In this document: one piece after another, positions 45,622 to 57,135 of the stretch
Position numbering within the stretch: the stretch's first letter is position 1
Layout of the letters: each line of letters begins with the position of its first letter
NCBI GenBank assembly: GCA_963669155.1
Contig: OZ022577.1
Location: 7,924,947-7,988,946 of the forward strand
Direction of reading: 5' to 3'
DNA length: 64,000 nucleotides
Source: Arbacia lixula
Lineage: Eukaryota; Echinodermata; Echinoidea; Arbacioida; Arbaciidae
Position numbers and translations under genes: made by a program
Notes under the pieces: model-generated
The model's database searches: none
What the model was told of the DNA's origin: nothing
Seen by the model: only the letters and a program-made list of their open reading frames with translations

Positions 45622-46652
45622 AACGCCACTCCTCCCGAAACTTAATGTTAATACATCCATGATATAAGCTCTATATTTATAACGCAGTACTTTCAAATTG
45701 AATTGTGTGTGCCTTCGTAACTATCTCATGCCATAATAATGTTTGCCAATGCTCAAAGTGCCTCAATTGTATTCGCCATACATGCCTTACCTTGATTTTT
45801 ATAAGCAAAGTTATCGTTTTCTTGCCGTTTATGCCATTCCATCTCACTGTCGCAACATGTCTTGTTATCGCCATCAGCTTTTGTTTTCCTTCTCTTCCAA
45901 GTATTTTCCGATATTCCTTTCCTTCTTCCTAATGTGTGTCGTGTATATTGCTTTACCTACCTTCACTTCCTTCTCTATCAACTAGTCTGTGATGCTTGTA
46001 TTTCACTGATTAGGCGTCAAAATAGAGTACCGTTGGTGCTCAACGACTACCAGTGTAAATAAATATGTACCGTGTATTATGTTAAGTAAGTATAGAAATA
46101 GCTGTTATATAATGGAAACACAAATGAATCGTATAAGTCTACGATGCTTGCCATATGTACTTTGTATACCTCGCTCTCCGGGTAGGAAGCACGATAAGGT
46201 TAAATTATGTTTGTAAGCCTGTGTAGAGTGGTCAGCCACCTTGAAAGAACAGAAATGTGTGATCATCTTTAAGTGTGTAAGTAGATGTCAATGTTTATAA
46301 AGTACTTCATATGCCTTCCATTTTTTTTATATGACTGACAGTATCTCAGCTGATTTTTGTATCGTAACATGGGTTTCACCAAAGAAACATTTATATTTTA
46401 TACTGATTGTTTTGTAACCAAAGAAACGTTGCCATGTAACAAAGAGACGTTTATATTTTATATGTAAGTTTATGTTAAGTAGAAGAAGTTTGAGTTCCCC
46501 ATCTCACACCGTGAATTGATTGCCATTGGGCTGAAAGACGATGGAGATCTGGTCGGTAGGACCTTTATTTTAGTTAAGTCAACCACCTGTACAGTTTATT
46601 TTTCTTGTTATGCCATATGGTCAGAGGACTGCCCAGACTTGGGGCGGGGCAG
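45622..46652 (+). other. Ty3/gypsy 3' leader, copy A
   Basis: About 1 kb of non-coding element sequence, nearly the same as 50360-51391. It ends in a G-rich polypurine-like tract (GGGGCGGGGCAG) directly before the LTR. Confidence 0.8.
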
Positions 46653-47028
46653 TGTAACGAAAATGGGTCCCCGATTGCCACAAGAGGGCGATCGGTGTCA
46701 CCCGATATTGGGACGGGTGGGGGTATAAGAGGCTGGGAGAAAGGATGGGGAGGGAAAACGGGTAGAGCTGCCGTAGCGAAAGGTTGTGCCTTAGTACTTC
46801 AATAAACATCAAGACCCTACGATACTTGTAAGTGTCCGTTATTGCGTGTGTATCGGATGAGTGGATGATGCAGTGGGTGAGTGCGTGAGTGATTCCATGT
46901 TGCACAATATATTTTTGTGAGAATCCGCTGATGATGATGTGGAGATGAGTCCGACGATAAAGCGAACCGGGCTCTAAAAAGACTGCTTGGCAGCCTGCTA
47001 CCGAGAGAGAGAGCCCGGTTTCGTTACA
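46653..47028 (+). repeat. Ty3/gypsy LTR 2 (middle)
   Basis: 376 bp, TGTAACGAAA...TTTCGTTACA. TATA-like and AATAAA motifs are present. Near its 3' end a stem pairs CGAACCGGGCTCT (46963-46975) with AGAGCCCGGTTTCG (47010-47023). It differs from LTRs 1 and 3 by about 4-5 percent. Confidence 0.92.
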
Positions 47029-49238
47029 CTTACTACCGAAGGTTTATCGCTGGTTTTGCAAGTATCGCCCGTCCTCTCCATCGCCTGACTGAGAAGGGAC
47101 ATACCTTCGCATGGACACCAGAGTGTGACGATGCCTTCCAAGAGCTCAAGAGGCGACTACAGGAATCACCAATCTTGGCGTATCCAGACCCAGAGCAGCA
47201 TTACATCTTAGACACAGACGCCAGCAATGAAGGGATAGGAGCTGTGTTATCCCAGGTGGTAGATGGGACGGAACGAGTCATCTCGTATGCTAGCAGAGCC
47301 CTGAACAAGGCAGAGAAAAACTACTGTGTGACCAGAAAGGAGTTGCTGGCCGTTGTAGTATTTCTGAAGCAATTCCGACAGTACTTGTATGGGCAGAAAA
47401 TCATTGTCAGGACTGATCATGGAGCACTCCGCTGGCTTCTGAATTTCCGTGATCCTCAAGGCCAGATGGCCCGGTGGCTTCAAGTAATAGCAGAATACGA
47501 CATTGAGATCATACACCGTGCAGGGAGGTCGCATGCCAATGCAGATAGCCTGTCACGTCGACCATGTCCCCAGTGCAAGAGAGATGACAAAGAGCCAGCA
47601 AGTGTTGAAGGGTCAGCAGAACAAGCAGAGCCGGAGGACAGAGTCCAGGCGAATGCGGTGACCATTGAGCCAAGTATCAGCAATTCAGACCTGAGTGACA
47701 AACAAGCCGCAGACCCATCTATCAAGTGGATTGTAGACAGAAAACAACAATCAAGAGACAGGCCGGACTGGGCAGCGATGACTTCAAAAGCTAGTGTGGA
47801 GAAATCCTACTGGAGGATGTGGGATCAACTAGAAGTGAAACAAGGTGTCCTCTACAGGAAATGGGAGTGTGATCAGGGTTCAGAGGTTGCTTGGCACGTC
47901 GTCTTACCGGCTGAGCTTCGAGCAGGTATGGTGAAGGAGCTACATGGTGGAAAGTCTAGTGGACATCTCGGGATGAACAAGACTAGAGCTAAGGTTCGCA
48001 CAAGGTTCTACTGGGTCGGGATGGATGCAGACATCCGGTCGATAGTGCGACAGTGTAACATCTGTGCCTCCAAGAAAGCGCTAGCGAAGAAGCGAAGAGC
48101 ACCCTTGCAACAAGATTCGGTAGGAATGCCGATGGAGCGTGTAGCAATGGACATCGTGGGTCCGCTTCCAGAAACGGAAAGAGGAAATAAGTACATTCTG
48201 GTGGTAGGCGACTACTTCAGCAAGTGGATGGAAGCTTACCCGATTCCTAACCAAACAGCGGAAACTGTAGCGAACCAGTTTGTAAACGAGTTTGTGTGTA
48301 GGTTTGGAGTACCTGCAGTATTGCACACTGATCAAGGTCGGAATTTTGAGTCGCATGTTTTTAAGGAAATGTGTGACACCCTCGGCATCCACAAAACGCG
48401 TACCACTCCATACAACCCGAAGTCTGATGGGCTAATCGAAAAGTTCAACGGTACGCTCATCAACATGATCTCCAAAATGATTAACCCCCTCAATCGACAA
48501 CGAGACTGGGACGAAAAACTGGCCATGGCCATGTTTGCGTATCGATCGGCCCCTCAAGACTCGACCAGAGAGACACCCAACATGTTAATGTTGGGACGTG
48601 AAGTTCACCTCCCAATTGACTTGACAACGGAGGCACTAAAGGTTAATGAACCCGAGGAGCAGGACCTGGAGACGGACTATGCGCTCACACTGAGGCAACG
48701 GATGCAAGCAGCTCACCAACGAGCCCGGAACAACTTCACAGAGAGTGCAAGGCGGCAGAAAAAGACTTATGATCTGAAGGTGGAAGGCCGGCCGTTGGCG
48801 GTGGGTGAGTTCGCTTGGCTCCATAACCAAGCCAAGACCAAGGGCCTATCGCCCAAACTACAAAGGAGGTGGGAGGGCCCCTACCTCATTGTACATCGGT
48901 TGTCCGATGTAACCTGTCGAATACAACGGAAGAGGCAGGGGAAAATGAAGGTAGTACATGTGGACAGGCTGAAGCCCTATGAAGGGGAACCCATCGAATC
49001 CTGGCTGGGGGTAACGGAAAACGAAGGCGGTGAGGCTCATCCAAATGAGCATGAAGATCACGGTCAGTTAGAACCCCAGCAGGATAAGGGCGATGAGAAC
49101 AGCCAGGGACATACGGCACAATCCACACAACAAGGGGGTGGGCCACTTGCGGTAGCAATAAAACAGGGTGCAGTGGCCGCTCCACGGAGAAATCCCCCCA
49201 GAAGTTCGAGGCATCCACCCGAGAGATTAACTTTATAA
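47029..49238 (+). CDS. Ty3/gypsy pol, copy B
   Basis: Frame starts in the late reverse transcriptase region (YYRRFIAGFASIARPLHRL), then RNase H and complete integrase motifs as in copy A, from which it differs by only a few percent. The early part of pol, gag and protease are not present. Confidence 0.9.
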
Positions 49239-49336
49239 GATGATTGGAACGATATTTTAAGGCAGTCCCGAATAATGAAAACCTCATAATTAACAGTTGA
49301 TGTATTGTATGTGTCCCCCAATCTGCAGAACGAAAG

Positions 49337-50359
49337 ATGACCAAGCACAGAGTGTCCTCCGAGGAGCAGCCTTTGAAGTGTTATACGTGTGGTCATTTCT
49401 TTGCCCACCGGAGGAGCCTCCATCGGCACATTGAAAATGAGCACAGGAACAGGAAGACCTTCTCCTGTGGGGACTGCTCCAGTGAGTATAGCAGGAGGGA
49501 CAATCTTACGGCCCACTACCGGATGCGGCATGGAAGAGACCATGTCAGTAGGTCAGCGGCAAGGCCAAGGGACAGGTCGGACGAGAGACCCCGGAAGGGG
49601 GAGCGTTCTCGTCATCGCGAGGTGGCCGTCCCTGCGGAGCGCCGGACCGAGACGCAGGAGCGTGGAACAAGGGACAGTCCCGAGGGGGTGGGGCCAGTGG
49701 AGGCTGGGCTGGAGGTACACGTGTCTCCAGCCACCAAGCTGGCGGTTGACCCGGCGGTGACGTCCTGGGGTGTAGCGGGCCCTGGTGGAAAACCCCTCAG
49801 CATGCTGAGGCTGGGGCACCAGGAAAAGGCCGAGGAGGAATCTGAGGAGGAGTCGGAGGAGGAATCGGAGGCGCCGGAGGAGGAATCGGAGGCGCCGGAG
49901 GAGGACGAAGCGACTGGGAAGAACAACAACAAATGCGTGGAGGCCAAGAGGATGCAGGTGGGGAAGCCTCTCCACGACCTCAACGTGCACCAAGTACTGC
50001 CAGGCAGTCTGGTCAAAGTAGAGGAGAGGAGCACGGCCACGTGTTTTTCCGGTGGGTGCAAACTCACACAGGAGGAGAAGGAGCGAATTTACGGGTTGGT
50101 GTTTCTCCAAAACTGCACCCCTCCACCAGCCGGCCCCCCTAGCGAGACTAAACTATGCCATGTGGTGGGTGAAAGTGGACTTGGTCCAAACATGACTCTG
50201 GACGACCTGCAGAGGGCCCTTGTAGGTCGAGTCCAGACCATAACGGAGACCACCACACGGCGAGTTTACCAAGCAGGGGAGCTGGTTACGGAGGAGGAGT
50301 GCAGGAAGCACTACACCGTAAACCTTACTGCAGGGGCCACCGATGCGCAGCTACTCTAA
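49337..50359 (+). CDS. Element-encoded C2H2 zinc-finger protein, copy B
   Basis: 340 codons, colinear with the ORF at 44620-45621. Both C2H2 fingers, the basic segment, acidic tract and C-terminal region are kept. The acidic tract is longer by one in-frame unit (SEAPEEE), an expandable repeat. By eye, silent differences between the copies outnumber amino-acid changes (about 11 to 4), which suggests the protein was under constraint. Confidence 0.85.
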   Translation: MTKHRVSSEEQPLKCYTCGHFFAHRRSLHRHIENEHRNRKTFSCGDCSSEYSRRDNLTAHYRMRHGRDHVSRSAARPRDRSDERPRKGERSRHREVAVPAERRTETQERGTRDSPEGVGPVEAGLEVHVSPATKLAVDPAVTSWGVAGPGGKPLSMLRLGHQEKAEEESEEESEEESEAPEEESEAPEEDEATGKNNNKCVEAKRMQVGKPLHDLNVHQVLPGSLVKVEERSTATCFSGGCKLTQEEKERIYGLVFLQNCTPPPAGPPSETKLCHVVGESGLGPNMTLDDLQRALVGRVQTITETTTRRVYQAGELVTEEECRKHYTVNLTAGATDAQLL

Positions 50360-51391
50360 GCGCCACTCCTCCCGATACTGTTAATACATCCATGATTTAA
50401 GCTCCATATTTATAACGCAGTACTTTCAAATTGAATTGTGTGTGACTTCATAACTATCTCATGCCATAATAATGTTTGCCAATGCTCAAAGTGCCTCAAT
50501 TGTATTCGCCATGCATGCCTTACCTTGATTTTTATAAGCAAAGTTATCGTTTTCTTGCCGTTTATGCCATTCCATCTCACTGTCGCAACATGTCTTGTTA
50601 TCGCCATCAGCTTTTGTTTTCCTTCTCTTCCAAGTATTTTCCGATATTCCTTTCCTTCTTCCTAATGTGTGTCGTGTATATTGCTTTACCTACCTTCACT
50701 TCCTTCTCTATCAATTAGTCTGTGATGCTTGTATTTCACTCGTTTGCTGATTAGGCGTCAAAATAGAGTACCGTTTGTGCTCAACGACTACCAGTGTAAA
50801 TAAATATGTACCGTGTATTATGTTAAGTAAGTATAGAAATAGCTGTTATATAACGGAAACACAAATGAATCGTATAAGTCTACGATGCTTGCCATATGTA
50901 CTTTGTATACCTCGCTCTCCGGGTAGGAAGCACGATAAGGTTAAATTATGTTTGTAAGCCTGTATAGAGTGGTCAGCCACCTTGAAAGAACAGAAATGTG
51001 TGATCATCTTTAAATGTGTAAGTAGATGTCAATGTTTAGAAAGTACTTCATATGCCTTCCATTTTTTATATGACTGACAGTATCTCAGCTGATTTTTGTA
51101 TCGTAACATGTGTTTAACCAAAGAAACATTTATATTTTATACTAATTGTTTTGTAACCAAAGACACGTTGCCATGTAACAAAGAGACGTTTATATTTTAT
51201 ATGTAAGTTTATGTTAAGTAGAAGAAGTTCGAATTCCCCATCTCACACCGTGAATGGATTGCCATTGGGCTGAAAGACGATGGAGATCTGGTCGGTAGGA
51301 CCTTTATTTTAGTTAAGTCAACCACCTGTACAGTTTATTTTTTTTGTTATGCCATATGGTCAGAGGACTGCCCAGACTTGGGGCGGGGCAG
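50360..51391 (+). other. Ty3/gypsy 3' leader, copy B
   Basis: Non-coding, near-identical to 45622-46652, ending in the same G-rich tract before LTR 3. Confidence 0.8.
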
Positions 51392-51768
51392 TGTAACGAA
51401 AATGGGTCCCCGATTGCCACAAGAGGGCGATCGCTGTCACCCGATATTTGGACGGGTGGGGGGTATAAGAGGCGGGGAGAAAGGATGGGGAGGGAGAACG
51501 TGTAGAGCTGCCGTAGGGAAAGGTTGTGCCTTAGTACTCCAATAAACATCAAGACCGTACGATACTTGTAAGTGTCCGTCATTGCGTGTGTATCGGATGA
51601 GTGGGTGATGCAGTGGGTGAGTGCGTGAGTGATTCCATGTTGCACAATATATTTTTGTGAGAATCCGCTGAGGATGATGTGGAGATGAGTCCGACGATAA
51701 AGCGAACCGGGCTCTAAAAAGACTGCTTGGCAGCCTGCTACCTAGAGAGCGAGCCCGGTTTCGTTACA
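51392..51768 (+). repeat. Ty3/gypsy LTR 3
   Basis: 377 bp, same ends, TATA-like and AATAAA motifs and the same terminal stem (51703-51763). Identical by eye to LTR 1 over 240 bp. Confidence 0.93.
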
Positions 51769-53198
51769 ATACAATGTTTTTTTTTAGAAAAAACGCTCCA
51801 GTATGAAAACAAATAACTCAACAACTTTAACTGCAAACTGTAAACCTGGTTCACTAAATCATAAAAAGGATGGGGAGAAGAGATTGTCAGTAGGCCTATG
51901 ATGCAAAAGGAGACCACAAACGTATAAAGGATCAAAGGAACATGATAGAGGAACATCAAAGAGAAATGTGTTAAAAGGGGGAAAGGGTGGGAGAGAGAAC
52001 TTTTTTTTTTTAAAGCTGGCTACTGTCGAAAATATAAAGAAAGAAGAAAAGGTAAGGTAATGGATCATGTTAATGCAAATCACGGCAGTATCACAATTTG
52101 GAGCACTGAATCTAAAAATATATAACTTCAGTCTACGTTAGAAAATATACATAAATCATTGATTTGTGGCATAACAAGCGCATGTGATTGTTTTTCTTGA
52201 CACTCTTAGCTAATGTCAGTGGAGGTACGCCCGAGTTAGGATCATATATCAGGGAACCCAATTCATTTTACATCTAAGGGAGCTTTAATTCATGATGGTA
52301 AACATTTGCAGTTGAAATATAATAAGCACCCATTAAACAAACATATTGTTCTACTGTTATTATATCAGGTCAAGGGTAAAATTTTGGTGTTCATCATTGG
52401 CGTATTGTGGATATGAAAGTGGTGTATGTTAACAAGTAAAATAAGCCGACAAGACAATCAGAACACAATTTGGAGCTCAAGGCCTATACGTTGATAGCTC
52501 CGTGATGAAAGTGAAGGAAAACAATGCCATGTTATACATATAGGCTCTATAAAGAACAGCTAAGACAATGAAGATAAATGAATTTCTGCTTTTTGAAAGA
52601 AAATGGGTAAATTCCACAAAAAAATAATTAAGGCGTAAAATAGTTAACAAGCAAACATTGCTTAAAAATGATTTGTTCCCCTAAGAACAAACAGCAGTTT
52701 CCATCAATGTATGAAATATTTTGTTTTGATTAATCTTTTACTTTCTCTTCAATATTCACACATATTTGCATAATGAGAAATAATCACAAACTCTCAACAT
52801 ATATCATTTGCATGCTACAAACTGAACGATTACATAACATAGTACAAACATATCAATAAATACATAATCTGCTTACCCCTCCCCCGAAATAATAGCTTGA
52901 AAGTAATGGTGCAGTTATGCACAGATTATTTGCAATATACACATAACAAAATTACATAGCCTACTACATTTTTTCTCATTGAACGTCCGTTGCGTAATGT
53001 GGTCTAGCGCCCCCTCTTTGGGGCTGATTATCGACTTCATCAATGGGTGTGTATCCCTTTTCGAAGTTTAAAGTTGTAAACAGGGAAAACTGAGAAGCTC
53101 CCCAGAATGCAGTGACTGAGAAGTTATTTTAAATTGGTTTAAATTCATGCATTTCAAAGTGATTTTTGTTGGGTCATACAGTCAAATAGGGCTATACC
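51769..53198. other. AT-rich non-coding DNA
   Basis: Contains homopolymer T/A tracts and no recognisable exon, RNA gene or element. Confidence 0.5.
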
Positions 53199-53740
53199 TT
53201 AAAGGGATAGTTCACCCTGAAGATAAGTTGATTTAAATGAAAGCAGAAACATGAAAGAAACGTTTTAGTGAAGGTTTGACGAAAATCAGTTATTAGATTT
53301 TGAAATATAAATGTTGTAAAGTCACGTGCAAGGTACTCTTCCGTATGTTGTGTACAATATAATGACATAGATTGGCCTTTTTCAGATTTTTTTTTTTTAC
53401 AGGAACAGGTTTTTTATGTAAAAATGTATTTCTGATAATTAATCAAATGTACAGGTAATGATGCATATTTTTTTTTTTTAGAAAGTGCACATTTAAAAAA
53501 AAATTGTACACAGCATATGGGAGAGCACCTCGCACGTGACGTAACAAAATCAAAACTTTGAAAGATCATAACTTTCTTATCCTTTGACGGATTATCATCT
53601 ATAACCTTCACTACTCTATTGATGTTTCTTTCATGTGTCTGCTTTTATTGCTTTTATTCCTTTAACTCATTCACAACATGACATCACACCACGTGGTTAG
53701 GGGCTTCATAACATAACTTCAGGGTGAACTGAGAACTTAA
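53199..53740. repeat. MITE family A, second copy
   Basis: Starts TTAA-AGGGATAGTTCACCCTGAA and shares colinear words with 4887-5342 (TCACGTGCAAGGT, CATATGGGAGAGCAC, ATAACTTTCTTATCCTTTGAC, TTTCTTTCATGTGTCTGCTTTTATTG). The right end (TTCAGGGTGAACT...CTTAA) is diverged and separated from the body by about 75 bp of unrelated sequence, so the copy is old or rearranged. Confidence 0.7.
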
Positions 53741-54540
53741 CTTTGAAAATCACAATTTAAAGGAACTAATTCAAATCAATGTTTTATGCCCCTTGAGGTA
53801 TATTTTGCGAACTTGGTGAAAAGATATGATTATATAGGCAAATGAAAGATTTTTTGCTATAACCTACATTTTGTATAATGAAAATAGATAGCTGAGCCTA
53901 AAAAATGGCTGACATAACTTGGAACATCTTTGGCCAACAAAATCATTCCATGCATAATTAAACAACGTTGGACCATTGAGCAATACATAACGTTGACAAA
54001 ATGGACCTATTTTAGTATAAAGGCATTTAAGGTGTACTCAGATCCTAGTGTTTGTAAAAAGTATTTTGAGGCAGGACAATAAAGTGACAGAGAACCTTGC
54101 AAAACCAACATTACACTAAAGAAACATGAAGAAGCAATAAAACAATGCGTAAATTGGTTTGCAACTTAGTTTTAACTAACTACCTGTTCCTACGTAACGC
54201 ACAGCATGATTTATTTGAAATAATGATTTTAAAAGACAGAGCAGAGAAGATCTACACACACTGGAATAAAGTTAACTCATAATGCTCTTATGAAAATAAA
54301 TGTCTTGGATATGATTGGTATTATAGGCCTACTTGTGAATAATGAAAACAGTGTGGACAAATTCCTCCGTGACTGTTAGTCTATACAAACATGAAAACCT
54401 AAAAATTATGATGATAATTATAGGCAATGAGCGAGAGGCAGTCATATTACACTCAATGATGCATGGTATCCTTGCAACTTTTTTTTTTCTTTTTGTTATA
54501 ATACCCCTTGGTACCACAAATACCTCAAAAGGTGAACTAC
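53741..54540. other. AT-rich non-coding DNA
   Basis: No gene or recognisable element seen. Confidence 0.45.
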
Positions 54541-54541
54541 A

Positions 54542-54578
54542 CCCCCTCCCCCGGCCCCCTCCCCCGGCCCCCTCCCCA
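54542..54578. repeat. C-rich tandem repeat, G4 potential on minus strand
   Basis: Tandem CCCCCTCCCCCGG-type units give five or more runs of four or five G on the minus strand. The stretch to about 55140 is GC-richer than its surroundings, so this could be an upstream region of an unidentified gene. Confidence 0.5.
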
Positions 54579-56888
54579 ATCCTACCGGACCCTGATAGCG
54601 CCCCACCCACCAACACCATGCACCCCCAAAACCGGACGAATCGATCAAACAATGAAATATCGATCAATTCTACTTCCGGTCTTATCCTAGCTGCTACATG
54701 TAGCTGCAAAGTGCATGCATATATATATGCAGTGTGCGAGTGCAGCAGCTTACCATCGCATCCAGATCCATTGCACGAACTACAGCACTTGTCGTATCTA
54801 CTGTTCGACTGTGCCGCATCTCGCCCTGATCGGTTTGAATGAGAATTTTATCCAGGTAAATGCATTTTTTAAAATATTTAATTGCTTTATAATGCTCACA
54901 GTCATGTGATAACGTATTTTATTATGTTAAGTAGAATGTATGTCGTGTCATGGTTTCATGAGGATGATAATCGTTACGAAGATGTGTGATACGGTTTTGG
55001 GGATCAAACAGATGGGTGTCTGCCTGTCAACAGTCAGTGTGTAACTTCTAGCGCAGCAGCGGCATCGCCCTTCAGTTTTGGCCGAAAGCTTGGCGTTGCG
55101 GGCGATGCAATGTGGCGTTTGAGCAAGCGAGCTTGGCATTCCAGTCAGCTCAGCTCAGGCAAAGGCCAAACGATTTGCCTTACTCCAATGAATAGCTTTT
55201 TAAAACTGAAAGTAAAAGCGGCCAAGAGCAGCCAAGTCAAGGTGTAAAGTTTAAGAGCAGTAAAGAATAGCCAAGCCCAAGATCATCTAAGTCAAAGAAG
55301 CTCCTGGCTGAGAGCAGCAGAGCCAGAAGACACTGACCAGGACAAGGAGATGCAGAAGACACATGGTAGGCTCTTGTGCCTCCTCTCTGCTCTTGACTTG
55401 GCGGTTTTCATTTTAGTAGGACCTAGCTCGTAAGTACTTACAGAATGCACAGTTATAAAGGGTGTGCTGGCTGGTAACAATCAACTCGCAGCAAAATTGG
55501 TATTGAAGTTGACCCATTAAAATTATTATTATTCTGTAATAAGTTATCTCATTTATTTAACCCTTATCCATTTAAAGATTTTTTTATGAAGTCATACAAA
55601 CTATACTTGTCATATATAGAGTCTAGTCAATGCACAAAAGTATTAGAAAAGTTTGTAGAAATGGGAAAGAAGATGTCAGATGTTAATTTTTTCTGATGAT
55701 TGTATTGCTTTATTATGTTGGTCAAGAGTCACTGAAACACAGCTTTGTTATGCCGGACCTGGCCGGCTGGCCTGGCCCGTGACATCCGCGTCCCATAGAA
55801 CGTTCAAGCTGCATGCATCAGGAAGTCCGATCATGAATTATCTTGGTATTTTGTATGTGATTTGTGAGATGTTGCATTTGATTCCTTGTGAGGTGTTGAT
55901 CAGTTGAATATCTTAACAATATTGCATGGCTGAAATTAAACAGAATGGACACAATTCAGAAAATGTGGTCAAAAATGAGAGGATGGTGAATAGGGTTAGT
56001 CAAGCATTTGTGAATGCCAGCATCATGCAGCACAGCACTTGCACCACACACGCCTCGAACTGTCATCTTGAATTAAAAAATACAATCACAATTTTGTATT
56101 TAAGATTGAGATTATGCTTTTGTTGAATCATAAATAAAAACACTTCATGACAACACCTCCAAGAATTAAGCAGAACTATCATCAAAATTGTGATATCTTG
56201 TGGTGACTCAAAGAAATTTCATCATAGCAAACATACTGCAAATTACATGTAATAAACTTGTCATGGCCCTAATTATGCAACACTTTTCAAGGATCGTCCA
56301 CTTAGAGCTATTAGATTTAGAGCTGAGATTGGGTTAGTTTTTGTTTCTACACCCACACCCCCATGTTTCTTGTGTACATCAATGGAAATTTAAAACTGTA
56401 GTCTAAATGTGATTCATGTACATAAAGCTAGTGCTGAGATTTTTCTTAAAGCAAGTGCGTCATTTTTTCCCTAGAACTGCTCAGAAGCTATCATATACAT
56501 GTATATTCTAAAGTGAGCAATACTTAAGAACAATAGCGATGTATTGAAGGCTCTTTTTTTTTTTTTTTAAATGATTGTGAGCTTCACATAGTTGGCATAG
56601 TTGGGCATTCATGGGAAATATGAATCATGTTTGAATGCACAATTATATGCACAATATTCAAGCAAATTTTAGTGAAAAATATTGAGTCTGTTTGATGGAA
56701 ACATCCATGCGCAGTCCAATCTCATAAGTGTACTGGTAATGGTCCTGTAGATGTACACGTACATACAGTGGTTACTGGTGTAAAGTGCAAGAGAACATCT
56801 ATGGAAAGACGGTTTAAAATACAATGTATACCGTACGAGTGTGTTACTTTTATTTACATTTGATCTACATACCGGAGGTACTTTAATC
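54579..56888. other. Non-coding, GC-richer then AT-rich
   Basis: No recognised exon. A degenerate inverted pair (AAAGCGGCCAAGAGCAGCCAAG near 55216 against CTCTTGACTTGGCGGTTTTC near 55391) suggests a decayed foldback element. Confidence 0.35.
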
Positions 56889-57135
56889 CGTTGCTCATGG
56901 TTAGATTCTCTGGCTTTGTGAATCCTGGTCCAGTTAGGACGTTAACATTTGCTATGGAACTGCCCTTACTGCAGTAACCAAAGGGGTGTCGCTTAATTGT
57001 GCTCTATAAGCAATTGGAAGTTTATTCATAATGTAGCTGTCATCACACATGTGTACAGCAGATTGGGAGTTGAGTTGCACTGCTCAGTATCTGAGTAAAG
57101 AAAAGCCAGTTCGCAAATATGCATGTTCGGTAAAG
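56889..57135 (+). repeat. Dispersed repeat, copy 2
   Basis: Colinear with 13335-13560: GGTCCAGTTAG, AACTGC...CAGTAAC, TTTATTCATAATG, CTGCTCAGTATCTGAGTA. Same orientation; family unknown. Confidence 0.6.

Larger units (their letters stand above)
41530..51768 (+). mobile_element. Ty3/gypsy array: LTR-internal-LTR-internal-LTR
   Basis: Three LTR copies (41530-41769 partial, 46653-47028, 51392-51768) with TGTAACGAAA...TTTCGTTACA ends alternate with two internal regions. Each internal part has Ty3/gypsy pol sequence, a separate C2H2 zinc-finger ORF and a ~1-kb 3' leader. No gag or protease is seen, so both copies are broken, each by about one large loss. The outer LTRs are identical over the 240 bp that can be compared, while the middle LTR differs at about 11 positions, so the array mixes two element copies. 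No target-site duplication is evident. Confidence 0.9.

Noticed and set aside
54342-54842. 166-codon plus frame with Pro-rich segment
   Set aside because: Proline stretch is the translation of the C-rich repeat; no recognised domain or convincing start.
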